Positions 1 to 14,200 of a stretch of 64,000 bases of DNA are shown here, piece after piece (positions within the stretch are counted from its first letter, which is position 1; the number at the start of each line of letters is the position of its first letter). The position numbers and the translations under genes are program-made. This DNA is from Callorhinus ursinus (taxonomy: Eukaryota; Chordata; Mammalia; Carnivora; Otariidae): assembly GCF_003265705.1 (NCBI RefSeq), contig NW_020312867.1, forward strand, positions 6,673,730 to 6,737,729, written 5' to 3'. The notes under the pieces were generated by a model. That model saw only the letters and a list, made by a program, of their open reading frames with translations, was not told the origin of the DNA and searched no databases.

Positions 1-361
1 GGTGGGGTCCAATACCCAGGGAGCCAGCACGCTCCTGACCACTATCCTACCTAGCTCTCCTACATACTGTTGAAATTCCATCTTTGTTTGTTTTTTTGTT
101 TTGTTTTAATCTCATAAATATGGAATCTGACTTTTTGAGGGACTGTGCCTTCTACTTCCTGTGTAGCATCTGCCAGAGCCTTGCCCAAAGCACAGACTCT
201 CACAGACCACACTGAGGGGCACCAGGAGAAACCTGCCTTGGCCATCCCACCTTTTGTTATAAACCTAGAGCTAAATATTCCCACCTTCCCTGTGGCCCCA
301 AGGGTTCATGACTTACCAGGTGAAACTCCCCCAGCCCTTTGAGCACGCCGAGACACTCTAC

Positions 362-491
362 CTTGTTGACATCTGTGAAGCCGAGCCGGTAGCCGTGTTC
401 AAACTGCACATCTTTTTCTTTCTTCTTGTCATCACCATCGCGGTTGGAGTACAGCTCCAGCCGGGTGGCCACAGGCAGGTTGTCGGCGATG
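362..491 (-). CDS. TM9SF4: TM9SF4 coding exon 5
   Basis: The 130-nt exon encodes [20 protein letters not shown], the lysine-rich DKKKEKDVQ stretch and [14 protein letters not shown]. The acceptor is tttccag|C and the donor AAG|gtagag. Compared with remembered human protein, one residue (Ser to Gly in NRDSDD) differs. The next exon lies beyond the left edge. Confidence 0.95.
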
Positions 492-3400
492 CTGGAAACC
501 CAAGGCCCCTCTCAGTCCCCCTGGACCGCCTCTCCCATCTGTGTCCCACCCCACACCAAGTCAGGGCCAGCAGGGAGCGGAGGACAACTTACAGGTGGAC
601 GTAGTAGTCTTCCGTGATCCGCTCGGCCACAAGCCGGCTCTGCTCCACGGTCAGGGTCACTGGCTTGTTGGACTGGCTGCACAGAACCTCACACTTCTTT
701 TCGCTGTTCATTAGCACCTGGAAAGGGGTGTTGACAATCCGGTCCCCTCTCAGCACCTCTCCTGCCATAAGAGAGACACATGGATCTCAGAGCTTCAGCC
801 CTGAGGTTGCTGAGGTCAGCAGAGCCGTGGAGACACTGCTGACTCGCAGGGCCCTTGGCAGTTCCACAGCCTGGCACTTGGTGCGCTACCCTATCTGGAG
901 AGAGCTGGCCCCTCCGACGCCCACCTGTCCTCTCCGGCCCCTCTGTGACATGCCACCAGACTTTGCAGGGCACAACAAATAGGCCTCTAGGCCTCATGTG
1001 CCACTTCTTGCCCGTGTTCCTGGGGAACTCCTCCTTACCCCGTGAGCCCAGTTTCTGTTTCCCCTCTGGGAAGCCCTTCCTGACCTCTTCGGGGCCGAGC
1101 TCGTCACTCTCTCCACTGATTTCCCTCTGTGTAGAGGCAGCGTCGTACAGCGGTGTAGACCGGACCAGCTACCGAGCCCTTGCTCTGCCACTTACTATCT
1201 TAGCAGTCTTGGCCAAGTTACGTAACCTCAGTGAGCCTCAATTTCCGTATCTGTAAAATGGGGATAATACCAGTAGCCATCTCCCAGGGTCCCAGTGAGA
1301 AATCAAGTACGAGGCACAGAGCAGGCCAGCAACAAATACCGTCTTTATTGTCAGCATCACCTCTGCACCATTTCATATGCTGACGATGCGACTTTGCATG
1401 ACTTTGCACCGTGTGCTGCCATATTAAGGGTCTGTCATCCCTGACTATGAGCTCTTTAAGGGGCAGCAATGTTTCCCATTGATTTCTGTGTCTTCAGATC
1501 CCAGTTCAGGCAGGGAGGGAGGTGGGGTAAAATCCAGCACCTGAGATTTTTTAGCCAAAACAGGTTTTTACTTAATGAACTGGCACATAGTAGCGGCTGG
1601 GCACCAGGCGCGGAGCAGCTCGGGGCTGCCGACAGCCAACGGCACTTTCATTCTGAGCTGTTCCAATGATTCTACGGGATGATGTGAAACTGGGGCAAGT
1701 TGAAGACTGACCAAAGCCAACAGACGAGACTAGCACCTGCACACACACGGAGTCCAACACGGGCTTGCCAGCAGGGACCTGCCTAGATACAGCCCTCTCT
1801 GCCTAGTCAGTCATTCCTTCATTCACTCACTCATTCCCAGCATCTACCTGGTACTGCTTATGTGCTGGGCCCTGAAGATGCGTTGCTGAACAAACTCACG
1901 GAGATTATGGTCTAGTGGGAAGACAGACTTGGTGACATCATCACGTAACACGAGGAACTTGCTCTAGGCATGGGGAGCAGGTCTAGGGAAGTTTCTCTGA
2001 GGAAATGATGTTTGAAGTGGGCTCTAAAGGAAGAGGGGCATTGACTACGTAAACAGACAGAGGAAGAACATTCTAGACAGAAGGAACAGTATGTGCGAAA
2101 GCTCCTGGGGGTGGGGGACGTGTGCTGAGCTGGAGAGGCCTGTGGGGTTGCGGTGGAGAGGGCAAGGGGGAAAGCGACATAAGGTGAGCCCAAGAGATGG
2201 GCTGGAGCCAGACCTCAGGGCCTATGGGCCATGCCGGAAGTCTGATCTTTATCCAGGGAGCGAGAAAAGGCCGTGAAGGGTTTCTAACAGGCATGGAGGA
2301 AGACATGACCTGATTCTGATGAAGCATCATGCTGGCTGTTTTGTGAAGAAAACACAGAATACGCAAGGGACTGGCTGGGGCGATGCCAGTCAGTCATGCA
2401 AGTGAGCGAGGACGGTGGCCGGCCTGGGTGGTGCTGAGGGTGGACACAAGCACGCGGGGTCAGGAGCTACCGAGTGGGGAACCGAGGGGGCCGGGTGCTG
2501 ACTGATACAAAGGAAGAGTGAGCAGTGGTGGGAGACTGAGGTTTCTACAATGGGGTGCTAGGTGGGAAAAAGGAAAGAGGAGCAAATGTAGACAAAGGCC
2601 TTTTTTCGGTTTGGACACGTCAAGCAGGCAGTTAGACACCCACGTTCCGGGCCCCACGGACAGGTCAGGGCTGCGGGTGGAAGCTGGGAGCTGCTGGCGT
2701 GCGAACAGTAAGAGGCAGGGCACAAGCTGCACCCCTGCACAAAGTAGCAGCCCTGGCAGGTGTGGACGAGGCACTTAGAAACGGGGGAGGGAGAAGAGGG
2801 GCTCCCCTTCCCCCCATTTTAGAAGCTGAGTAAGGCAGCTGAGTCTAGAAAACCCAGGGACAGACCAGCCAGTGGAGAGCAAGGATGCCAGTAAGACATC
2901 TGCACGGTCTGCTGTGGAAACAATTCGGGACCCCTTCTTCATTTCACAAAGAGGACACTGGAAGCAGACAGGGACAGTGACTTGCCCATGAGGGGACTGC
3001 CGTAGTGCTAAGCTCTTGGACTCCTTCCTCCACACCACGCCCTACTGCCCACTTCTTTTTAGTGTACAAGGAGCTCACCTGAGGAACGGAAGAACATACA
3101 CAGAGAGGAACAAGGCTGTAGACCAAGTAAGCAGGTATCACTTCTTGATATTTAGAAATTAAATTTACACCAAGAAAGAAGGCATGCTGGTCTGGAACAG
3201 CTCATCTCTAATATGCAAATGTTCCTTTTAACTTTTTATAGTTGGAGCAGATCGCCGGCCAGGCTAAATGAGCAACAAGCTACAAATGTGGACCGTCTAA
3301 GAGAGTCTGATATTGTAGTCCAGTACGTCTGCCACAGACACTCCGACACACACAACGGTACGGATTTCCATCAGCATGACCACCCCCGAGCACAGGCTGC

Positions 3401-6400
3401 AGACAGCCCAGATGAACCTCTCTGGAGAAAGCAGTCCGGACAACAGAAAGAATTCTGTCTTTAGAGTTAAAAAAAAAACCCTGGGTAATATGTCAATTTC
3501 TCCACCTATTATTGGCCATGTGATCTGTGGAGCAAGTCTTTTAAACCCTTGAAGCTGCCGTTGCCACTACTAAGAAACAGGAGCAATGATACTGGTGAGT
3601 GACTGGGGCAAGGAACTGTACTTCCTTCTGCCTCACTTCTCTTACCTACATCAAGGGGATAGTAAGAGGAGCTACTTTGTAGGGCTGTCGTGAGAATTAA
3701 CGAAGTTAAAGCACAGAAGTGCCTAGAACAGTGCCCGGCTCACAAGGAGAGCCCTGTAAGTATTAATGGTGGTGATGATGAGAACACAGAGTACAAGGCT
3801 TGCCATCTAACAGGTACTTAACCAAGGAATTTTCTCCTCTATTCAGGTAGGACACTAACATTGACTGAATCCTACTGTGTCAGACACTGGGTCAGATGTG
3901 GGAGAGAGAGAGAGGACCATAAGGCATGATCCCTCCACTCTTAAGAACCCGTAGGCCATGAAGGGAGGCACTCCACAAAGACAGAATGAGATACAATATA
4001 ACAGGATAACTTTTGTACATAAAAGTTTCCATTTCTGTGAGGCAGAACATTCCCCAGCTTCATGGAAGATGCAGCAGTGGCTCAGAGAGGTTAAGGTCAC
4101 CCAGTATCACACCGAGGTGTGCCCAACTGCAGAGCCATGGGCTGCCAACAAGTCCACACCAGCTCATGGGCAAAGGAGGAGCTGTTCTGTGGTATGGAAA
4201 GGGAAAAGAAGGGTAAGTGAGCAGCCCAGAGAGTCAGTCAGTGGAAGTCAGCCCAGGCCCCAAGACAACAGTACGAGGCAAGAAGAAGGGACAGGAGGGG
4301 CTGCCTGCTTTGGATTAAGCTGACTGCAAGGCCTGCCTCCTGCTGGTCTGGGACACCCAATACCTGGTCATAGATACACTTGTCAGCTAGGGGTTCTGGA
4401 AACATCTGAGCCAGGGGTAGCTCTGACAGAGAAGGCAGACTTTCAGAGGCCTGCTCAAGAACCAGTTCTCTCCTTTCTCCTTCCTAAGCTGTAAGAGGAA
4501 AGTCTCCTAAGTTTCTTGAGGTCAGGGACAGCATCTACCCACATTTTTACCTCCAGGACTCAACATCAAGACGGGCACAGGGTAAGTACTAATAATCGTG
4601 TCGGGAACAGAGGCTTCCAAATGTCTTTTGCTTTAAGCCTGAAATTCTACCAAATGGGAGAATTATCTGAATTAGAATAAAATGGCTACTATTTATGGAA
4701 CACATATGCCAGACACTGCGTTGGGTGCTTCACACATTATTTGAGGCAAGTCTTGCACAGTCACTTAGAAAGAACTACAGTGATGTCTCTGCTTCCTTTA
4801 GGGCCGGAGGTAACCACTCACTCTTTTAATTAAAAGCAGAAGAGGTTGCAGAAGCCATGAAAGAGAAGGGAATATCTAGAAATCAAGGTGAGAGCCAGTG
4901 TGAGCAGTAGCCAAGGGCTGCAACTCTGAAGTCCTACTACGTGGACTCCAAGCCCAGCTTAGCTGTTAATTAAAAATATAACCAGAGGCAAATCGCTGAA
5001 CCTGTAGAATGGGCATAAACACAGCAACTGCCTCCCCAGGGCTGTTATGAGGCTTGACTAAGCTGCTATGTATGTAAACTATGTAGAACGGTGCGCAGCA
5101 CACAGTAATGTCAGGGTTAACTGCTACCATCGCCATGTGAAGATTCGGCTTCCCCTCTGGGACAGGCTGACAGGGAGAGAGAACTTACCCAGATTCTCTG
5201 CCTTGTAGGTTATTTTGCTGGGCTGGCAGAAGGGCAGCGAGTAGTATTCATAAGGTAGCTGGGTTCGAGAGCTGGTCAGCTTCACAGCCTAGTGGGAAAA
5301 GAGAGGCTGTTGCTCATCAATCCAGAAACCCAGACGGCTGTTTCAGTAATCCACCCCCCGCGCCCCGTACCCACATACATTGGTACATTAGCAACTCACT
5401 GTAGCACATCACAGCTCCAGTATACTGGATACTATACAGTCCACAATTCTGAGTAATTTCAAGTTTCATTTAGTTTTAGACCATATTATAGATCTCGTTT
5501 AAAATAATAACCAAATTCAGGGGTGCTGGGTGGCTTAGTCGTTAAGCGTCTGCCTTCGGCTCAGGTCATGATCCCAGGGTCCTGGGATTGAGCCCCGCAT
5601 CGGGCTCCCTGCTCAGCGAGAGGCCTGCTTCTCCCTCTCCCACCCCCTCTGCTTGTATTCCCTCTCTCGCTGTGTCTCTCTCTGTCAAATAAATAAATAA
5701 AAATCTTTAAAAAAAAATAAGTAAAATAATAACCAAATTTAATACATACTGAGAGTATGATATCCTTTGACCCTGTAATTTCACTTCTGGGTATCTTTCC
5801 TAAGGAAATAACTCCAAATGAGAATAAACCTTAGGAACAAAGAGGTTCACTTCTTACTCATAACCACAGTGCTCTCCTGCTTGCAGTTCCTCGAGCCCGT
5901 CCAGCTCTCTTCCACCTCAGGCTCTGCACCTGCTGCCCCTCTCCACCTGACTCCGTGCCTGTCGGCTCCTTTGCACACTCAGGTCCCAGCTTACGGCCCC
6001 TCGCCTGGAAGTCCTCCCTAACTAGCTCAGCTAAGGGCATCCCCCATTTGCTCTATTCCAACATGCACAGTTTCCTCGGTAACATGTCTGATAAAACATA
6101 ATTATTTTGTTTACCTGTTGTTTTTTTTTTTAAAAAAAAGTCTCCTCCTAGAATTTAAGAGTTAGGCTCCATGAGGACAAGGACCTACAGAGCCAGGCAC
6201 ACAGTAGTGCTCATTAAATGTTTGCTGAGTGACTGAAGAGAGGAAAAATGGGAAAATAAGTATAAGCCCCCACAATGGGAAACTGGTCAATAAATCATAA
6301 TATACTCATTCAATGAAATATGATGCAACCATTAAAAACAAGGTTTAAGAAGACCATGAAGGAGGGGCGCCTGGGTGGTTCAGTCATTAAGCGTCTGCCT

Positions 6401-9400
6401 TCAGCTCAGATCATGATCCCAGGGTCCTGGGATCGAGCCCCGCATCGCATCGAGCTCCCTGCTCCACGGGGAGCCTGCTTCTCCCTCTCCCACTCCCCCT
6501 GCTTGTGTTCCCTCTCTCGCTGTGTCTCTGTCAAAAAATAAAGAAAAAAAAATCTTTAAATAAATAAAACTCATATTTTGGAATTAGGAATTATTTTGGT
6601 TTTAAAAGGGCAGTATGGACAACACCCCCCAGGTGGATCTGGGGCGGTACCCCATATTTAATGACTATTTGCGCAAAGAAATGCAAAAATATTCATTCTA
6701 AGTGGGATAAATAAAGTCAAACACTTTAGGCCAAGTCTTGTCTATGAGAGCCTAGAAAACTGGGTTTCAGAGGTTTTTAGATGTTGGACTAAGGGACTGA
6801 GGACTACTATTAAGCATTTCATAAACTGCTTGACCCAAAATGGCCAAAAAGTTAAGTTATTATAACAGCCTGTTATTTTGTGTTTCTTACATTCTCTCTT
6901 TCTGGATAATCAAAAAAGAATCCACGTTACAAAGAGATCGAGTCCCACCTTTATGTTCCCTCCACCCCTCCCGCCCCTCCCTCCCCAAACTGTACCCTCT
7001 CACACCCCCAGCCTGGCAGGCCTGGAAGCCAGAGCCACCTTCTCCTCCCTGGGCCACAAGCTTTGCTCTCGAGGGGGCTTTTGGCAGAAGTACTGGGAGG
7101 AAGGGTACTGCAGTAGGTAAGAGACGGAGTAGTTAAGGACTAACCCTATGTCTTCCTCACCACATGACCTTGGGCAAGGTGGTTTATTTCCCTGGGCCTT
7201 GGTTTCCATACCTGTGAAATATATAGTAACTCTGTAAAATATACAGTATCTACTTCAGAGGGTTCTTGGGGGGCATCTGAGTTAAGTCACTCACCCATAA
7301 TGCCTGGTATGTAAATAACCCTCAATAAACGTTACTTTAATTACTCTTCCTGAAAGTTACAAGTCTGACTTGGGAGGAAGAAATAGGCTCACAATAATGC
7401 AACACATGTAATGCTGCGTTTACTCGTTAATTACTGCTTAGTTCTAAATGAACTTTTTAAAAAAGATTTTATTTATATATATTTTTATTTATTTATTTAG
7501 AGTGAGCAAGGGGAGGCGCAGAGGGAGAGGGAGAAAAAATCTGAAGCAGACTCCACGCTGAGCGTGGAGCCCAACACAGGGCTCGATTCCATGACCCTGA
7601 GATCATGACCTCAGCCAAAATCAAGCGTTGGATACTCAGCCATCAGAGCCACCCAGGCACCCCTAAATGCAGATGCTTTTTAATAGCCATTCGTCAGACA
7701 TATTTATCCACTGTGCCAGGCTATGTATTAGGAGCTCGTAACACAGCAATAATTGGGACAGAGAAGATCCTCGCTCTTTTAGAACTTGACTCCTAGCAGT
7801 TTTCATTTTCTTTTTAAACAAATGTATTATTTACATATTTATCCTCTTAACTGGTTAATCCCCCCTGGATAATCACAAGTTGCTTGTATGTGATGCCTCA
7901 AATAAGCATGACATGCAGCAATTTGCAATTTCACTAATACCTAAAATGTGACAGCAAACAAAGGGGCATGCACATGATGGCACATCCTGTGGCTGGTCCT
8001 TTGTGACCCTGTCTTCTACTTCTCCTTTTGAACACTGTGATGCTCCGGAAAAGATAAACACTTGATTTTCACACAATCTTACTGCTTTTCTTTTGCACAG
8101 ACCAGTTAAGACGTGGTTCAACACAATAATGAGGCAAGAAATGTATGTTTATTTTAGGAACAGAATTTATTTTCATAACCTCATAAGTTTTGTTAGTCCT
8201 TTTTACACAATCACTAAGGGTCTGAAGGACTACTTAAAAATTTCAACTACACATTACTTTGCCAAGGGAGGAACAGTGTGGTTGTCAAGTAGTTGGGGAT
8301 TTGTGGAGGTGAGAGAATGCCAACTGTCCTACACTGTAAACACTGCACAGAAAAAAAAACAAAAAACAAAAAACAAAAATACCTAAGTATTAAAAGTGGT
8401 TATATTTGGGTGATGACAGAGGAGAGTCCCTTTGGCTGGGAGCCCTTGTACAAGGTGACGCCCCTACCCTGGTGGTAGTCTATATCCAATGACTGGTTTC
8501 ATGGAGGGATACAGAGAACCAGTCCTCTTGCTTCAATCTGGAACAACCCCAAAGGGCCAGGCATTCCAGTTCTAGAGCTTCCCATAGGCCTCTGTTGTAC
8601 CTCTGTTGTACCACGGTTCAGCGTCTCCCTCTGCCCTGTCCTGCTTCCCTCACTCCTTCCCAAGTGCTGACCCTTATGCAGCTTATGCAGGCAAACTGCA
8701 CCATATCTCCACCTTGGAGTCTGCGCCCTGGGAAACCAGATCCAAGAAGATCCACCACCAACCCCTACCCCTGCGTGGGGCTCTGAGAAGGCCACCGACA
8801 CAGTGCACTGCTAAAGAGCCATTAATCAACGTGCCAGCCTACCCACTGCCCCCGATCAACCATATTTTAAGTGACTCCTTCCCCACTTTTGCCAGTTGAT
8901 TGACCCACAGTGGGCATCTAGCTTGAAAAACAAAGGTGCCTGGTTTGGATGGCTTCTCTCTAGACTTGAATCGTTCATGCACCAATTTGCCTCATCTACT
9001 TACCACTGATTCTACTATTTATTTGAATCTGACTCATTTTTAGAGAAATACATTTATTTAAGGAGCTCATACCACATCACTATTAAAAATGGAAAACCAA
9101 CAACAGCCATAAAATCATGAGTTGGAGTAGCAGCTCTATTTCTTAATATATATTAAAAGAACATAGGTATTAAAATAAAATAAATCTGTCAACTCCTTAA
9201 AATCATCTCATATGCCACCACTCTGACAGGCTGGATGCAGTCTGGAAAACCCAAACTAGAGAATCCAGCTGGTGGCAGAGGCTGCAAGTGAAAACACAGA
9301 GACCCTAATAGGCTGTGTATGTGCAGACAAGCTGAGTCATGTGGAGAGAAGCCGGCAACAGAGGGGGGGATGGAGCCAATGAAGCAGGGAGGCAGGCTGA

Positions 9401-9424
9401 GAGAGAGAGACAGACAGACAGACA

Positions 9425-9477
<53 letters not shown>

Positions 9478-11174
9478 AAACCAAGGCACGCGTGAGGGTG
9501 AGAGTGAGAAACACATGGAAAGAACCAGAACCAGAGCCAGAGCCAGAGCCAGAGCTGAAGAGAAAGAGAGGGACACAGCGAGAAGACATGAGCACAGGCA
9601 AAGCTGCAGAGGGAGAGAGAGAGATGCAGAGGCAGAGCTGCAGGAGCTGTGGGTTCCTGAGGGCACTCCCCTTCCAGCCACGCAGCAGGCAGCAAACCCG
9701 CTTTTTGCCACGGTAACTGGCACTGGCTTTTGTTCTCTGCAAGCGCAGGATGGACAGGACCATCTCACCAGGGTCCTCCAGCCAGGCTTCCCCGCACAGA
9801 GGCTCCCACGGTCCGGCACTGTACCTACCTTGATTTCTACAGGGTCGTTCTGGTGGAAGTTGATTGGTGCAACCCCTGGGACGTAGAAGGCGCGTGTATC
9901 ACGTGTGAGAGAGAGAAGCAGCAGGGACCAGGGCAACCAATCCTGCTTGGAAGAAGAGAGGTCATAGTTGGAATGGGGGAAAGAAGTATGTATCTCTGTG
10001 GGGCAGATCAAGTCATAGCACCTTTACATCTGCTTTAACTGACCCAGTCTCATCCCCACGCTATAAGCGCTGTCTTCCAAAGGCCCCCAAGAGTCCCGCA
10101 AGGCACTGATTCTGCACTTCCAGAAACGAGTCACAAAACGAGTGAAGGAATTAACATGGGGACAAAAGGGAACACTGTAATACAGGAGCCGCAGCTCCCC
10201 ACTTCCAGATCAATATTCTTTTCACTATTTCACACTGTGTCACTCTCCAGTATAGCTAACAGGAAACAAAGCTCCATCATGGTCCGCCAATTCCCTTTTC
10301 TCTATATAGCAAGAGGCTCACTTGGTCAGGAAGCTCTTATGTGACCAATATATTTTCCTACAAGCCTTCTCCAGATTATACTGACCTCATCATCTGCCAC
10401 TCTCCTCCTCAATCAGCCCCAGCTACACTGGCCTTCTTGCTGTCTCTTGTCAGCAAGCCCTTCTCTACCCCTCAGGGCCCTCACCTTTACTGTTCCCTCT
10501 GCCAGAATGCCCTTCCCAACATCCTGCATGGCTAACCTCATTCCTTATTTCATTCCGGTTTCTCTCAAATGTCAGGTCCTCAGAGAAGCCTTCACTGCCG
10601 ATCCTACCTAAAATAGTGTCCTCAGGGCTCCCATTCCCCACCCCTATACTTCATTTCTCTTCGTGGACTTACCTACATACATGCACAATATGCATGTACA
10701 TTATCTTATCATGTACAATATGCATTTGTTTATTTGTGCAGTCTGTCGCCCTCCACTCGAATGTGATCTCTGTGGGAGAAGGGACTGTGCGTCCCCAGGG
10801 CTTGGCACCCAGCAGGCACTCAGTAAATGACCTGCATGCAGGATAGTCGTCAACTGGGAATTAAAGGCAAGAAAGACCAATTCCTGGCCTCAAGAAATGC
10901 ACTCCCTCAAAATGTCTCCTTCCCTTCATTACCAACATGCTTCACCCCTCAAGGAACTAGATGAGCTTCCTGATTCTCTCTCCCCACCTGGTGTGAACAA
11001 GGAACTCTTATTCAGACACGTGGATCCAGGACTCACTAGTGCTCCTGCCTCTGCCCTCTCTCTCCATCCCCTGTACTACTGCAGGTTTGCAGACCCTCGT
11101 TTCTGTCCGCCGGCCACCGGCCACAGCTTTCTGACCCCCCTGCCTACACAGCTCCTCCATCCTTCAAGTTACTG

Positions 11175-11256
<82 letters not shown>

Positions 11257-14200
11257 TCTCTGTCACTCACTCACACTCAGATGATTCTTTCTGGAACTCA
11301 GCTTTATACGGAATCAGAATCACTAAGGGGCTTGCCAAAAATGGAGACTCATCTGCATTTTTACCACTAGTCTAAGGGTCTGAGTTTGGTGCACTTTTTG
11401 TAGATACATAGCTTAGTCAAAGTCTTTTTTTTTTTTTAAAGATTTTATTTATTTTTGAGAGAGAGAACAAGCATGAGTGGGGGGAGGGGCAGAGGGAGAC
11501 GTAGGCTCCCCGCTGAGCAGGGAGCCCCACACAGGGCTCAATCCCAGGACCCTGGGATCATGACCTGAGCCAAAGGCAGGTGCTTAACCGACTGAGCCAC
11601 CCAGGTGCCCCCAAAAAGACATTTAATTTTAAAATAAACTTAGGGCGCCTGGGTGGCTCAGTTGGTTAAGCGACTGCCTTCGGTTCAGGTCATGATCCTG
11701 GAGTCCCGGGATCGAGTCCCACATCGGGCTCCATGCTCAGCAGGGAGTCTGCTTCTCCCTCTGACCCTCTTCCCTCTCGTGCTCTCTGTCTCTCATTCTC
11801 TCTCTCTCAAATAAATAAATAAAATCTTTAAAAATAAATAAATAAAATAAATTTAAATTTACAGAAGAGCTGCAAAGGTACTGTGAGATTTCCCATATAC
11901 TCTTCACTCAGTTTCCTCTAATGTTAACATCTTACATAACTACAAGCAGGCAAGGCTTTTAAAAAAATAATTAGCTTGAAAACATTTTTGAAAAAGTAGC
12001 ACATACACAGTCAATAATTCAAACACAGTACAAATGGGTGTACCGTGAAAGATAAATCTTCCTCCCACTTGAGTTCCCCATGGACAACTGCTATCAGCAG
12101 TTCCTTGAACATCCCTCTAGAGACATTTTACTCATTCACAAAGGGAAGGGCTTAGTAGTAGTATGGGTGTGCCTTGAATACAACAACAAACAGAATTTAT
12201 TCTTTCTGTGATGGAAAGCCTTCTGACTGTGGGCTGGCTGCAGCATCTGATTTCCTCTCGATCGGATAGTTTCCTCCATTTGACCTGTTGTCAGAGATTC
12301 TGGCCCTCCCTCCCTGGAACCCTGTGCTAGGCCTCACTGGTCAGGCTTTAGAAATATGAGTGCTTCCAGCGAGAGAAATGAGCCCTGTCCTCTTTGTACA
12401 TAAAGTCCAGTCAACTACAAGGAAAACAAACCCTACGGTACTGGCATAAACTGCCACATAATGTTTGTTTTGTTTTTTAAAAACTACACAACAACGCAAC
12501 TCTGAATTTTTGAAAAATGATGCAGAAAACAGATAATCCTCATACAAAGATACGATCAACAAACCACAGATCAATTGATCTTAGGGGAAGGATCAACAGG
12601 TGAAAAATGGCAAAGGATATTTCCTTAACGTGCTACAATCTCTGAATAAGTTGGCAACCAAAAGCAATTCAGAAGTTCGGTTTAGAATTAATGACTGCAT
12701 CAAAACGACACTCAGTTTTAGATATTAAAATGTCACGGTTTTGATATTCTCATATGGCTAGAGGAATAATTAGAACACTTCTGGGGGAGCAATTTAGCAC
12801 TCTATCAAACCACCCCCCAAAGTGTATACTCTGACCCTGTAATTCTACTTTCAGACATGTTAAGAAAAATATGGCAAATATCCCAAAATGTACACAAAAG
12901 GATGTTCACCACAGCATTATCTAAAATAGTGAAATCAGGGGCACCGGGATGGCTCAGTCAGTTAAGCGACAGACTCTTGGTTTTAGCTCAGGGCAGTATC
13001 CCAGGGTTGTGAGATTAAGCCCTGCGTTGGGCTCTGCTATCAGTGCAGTCTGCTTGAGATTCTCTCTCTCTCTTCCTCTCCCTCTGCCCCTCCCTCCCCC
13101 TTCACATATGGACATGCACACTTTCTTGTCCTCTAAAAATAAAATAATAATAGTAAAATAAAAATTAATAAACAAGGGGCGCCTGGGTGGCTCAGTTGTT
13201 AGGCGTCTGCCTTCGGCTTAGGTCATGATCCCAGGGTTCCGGGATCGAGCCCTACATCGGGCTCCCTGCTCCGCAGGAAGCCTGCTTCTCCCTCTCCCAC
13301 TCCCCCTGCTTGTGTTCCCTCTCTCGCTGTGTTTCTCTCTGTCAAATAAATAAAATCTTAAAAAAAAATTAATAAACAAAATAGTGAAATCATTCACTAC
13401 TTTTAATAGTAAAATATCCAATATTGGTGGAATGGGTTAAATTATGGTCTATTCACTTACCCATTTAAGTACTCATTAAAAAGGAAATATATATATTTTT
13501 TAAAGATTTTATTTATTCGAGAGAGAGAGAGAGCGCGCGAAAGAAAGCATGAGCAGGGTGTGGGGAGAAGCAGGTTCCCCACTGAGCAGGGAGCCTGATG
13601 CGGGGCTCGATCCCAGGTCCCCAGGATCATGACCTGAGCCGAAGGCAGACGCTTAACCAACTGAGCCACCCAGGCGCCCCTAAAAAGGAAATATTTCTTG
13701 AGTAGGAATGTTTGAGCTTTAGAGTTAAGTAGAAAAAGCAGCGGATAGAACACTGCATAGCAGGATCTCCTCCCCCCCTTTAAAAAAAGTTATCTTTGAG
13801 AAAATGTTTAGCAGGCAAAATGGGTTATTTGAGTGATGGACTTTCTTCCTTTCTGTATATCTCTATATTCTATTTTTTCTTAGGGGATTATAAAGCATTT
13901 ATATCACTTAAGGAAAATAACAATAAATCAGGAAAAAAAAATCACCACTCTAAACACCTAGGTTACAGTAATTCTAGCTCAGTATGGAAGGCCCCCCACC
14001 TGCTGGCCCTGAGATACCTTTCCATCAGCACCTTCCACCTTTTCCTTCTAAGCCTTCAAGAAGATCCCAAGATTGTCCTGGCCCTTGGTGCGCAGATTTG
14101 GTCAGGTGAGGCTGTCTTCAAGCCTCTGCTCAAGCTGTTTTTGACACCTGCCCTCACCTTATTCAAGTTTACCTACCCTTGAAGGTCCAATGGAAATGTT

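Larger units (their letters stand above)
12780..13790 (+). repeat. old L1 3' region, interrupted by three Can-SINEs
   Basis: TCTGACCCTGTAATTCTACT, GGATGTTCACCACAGCATTA and, after the SINEs, CCAATATTGGTGGAATGGGT read as one L1 ORF2-3'UTR segment. Removing the inserted SINEs restores continuity. Confidence 0.7.

Noticed and set aside
5520..5600. tRNA-like A and B boxes in Can-SINE heads as tRNA genes
   Set aside because: The heads are the tRNA-derived part of SINEs, with SINE bodies, A-rich tails and target-site duplications; no intact cloverleaf was recognised.
7550..7569. Perfect 9-bp inverted repeat CTCCACGCT-G-AGCGTGGAG
   Set aside because: It lies in the Can-SINE body, where similar symmetry occurs in other copies, so it is inherited SINE structure.
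9305..10011. Long minus-strand open frames through the microsatellite
   Set aside because: Their length comes from the stop-free CA/GA repeats. Only 9829-9942 within the longest frame is real, as TM9SF4 exon 2.
11176..11262. Regular repeats as a CRISPR-like array
   Set aside because: Pure dinucleotide microsatellites in a mammalian intron; there are no spacers.
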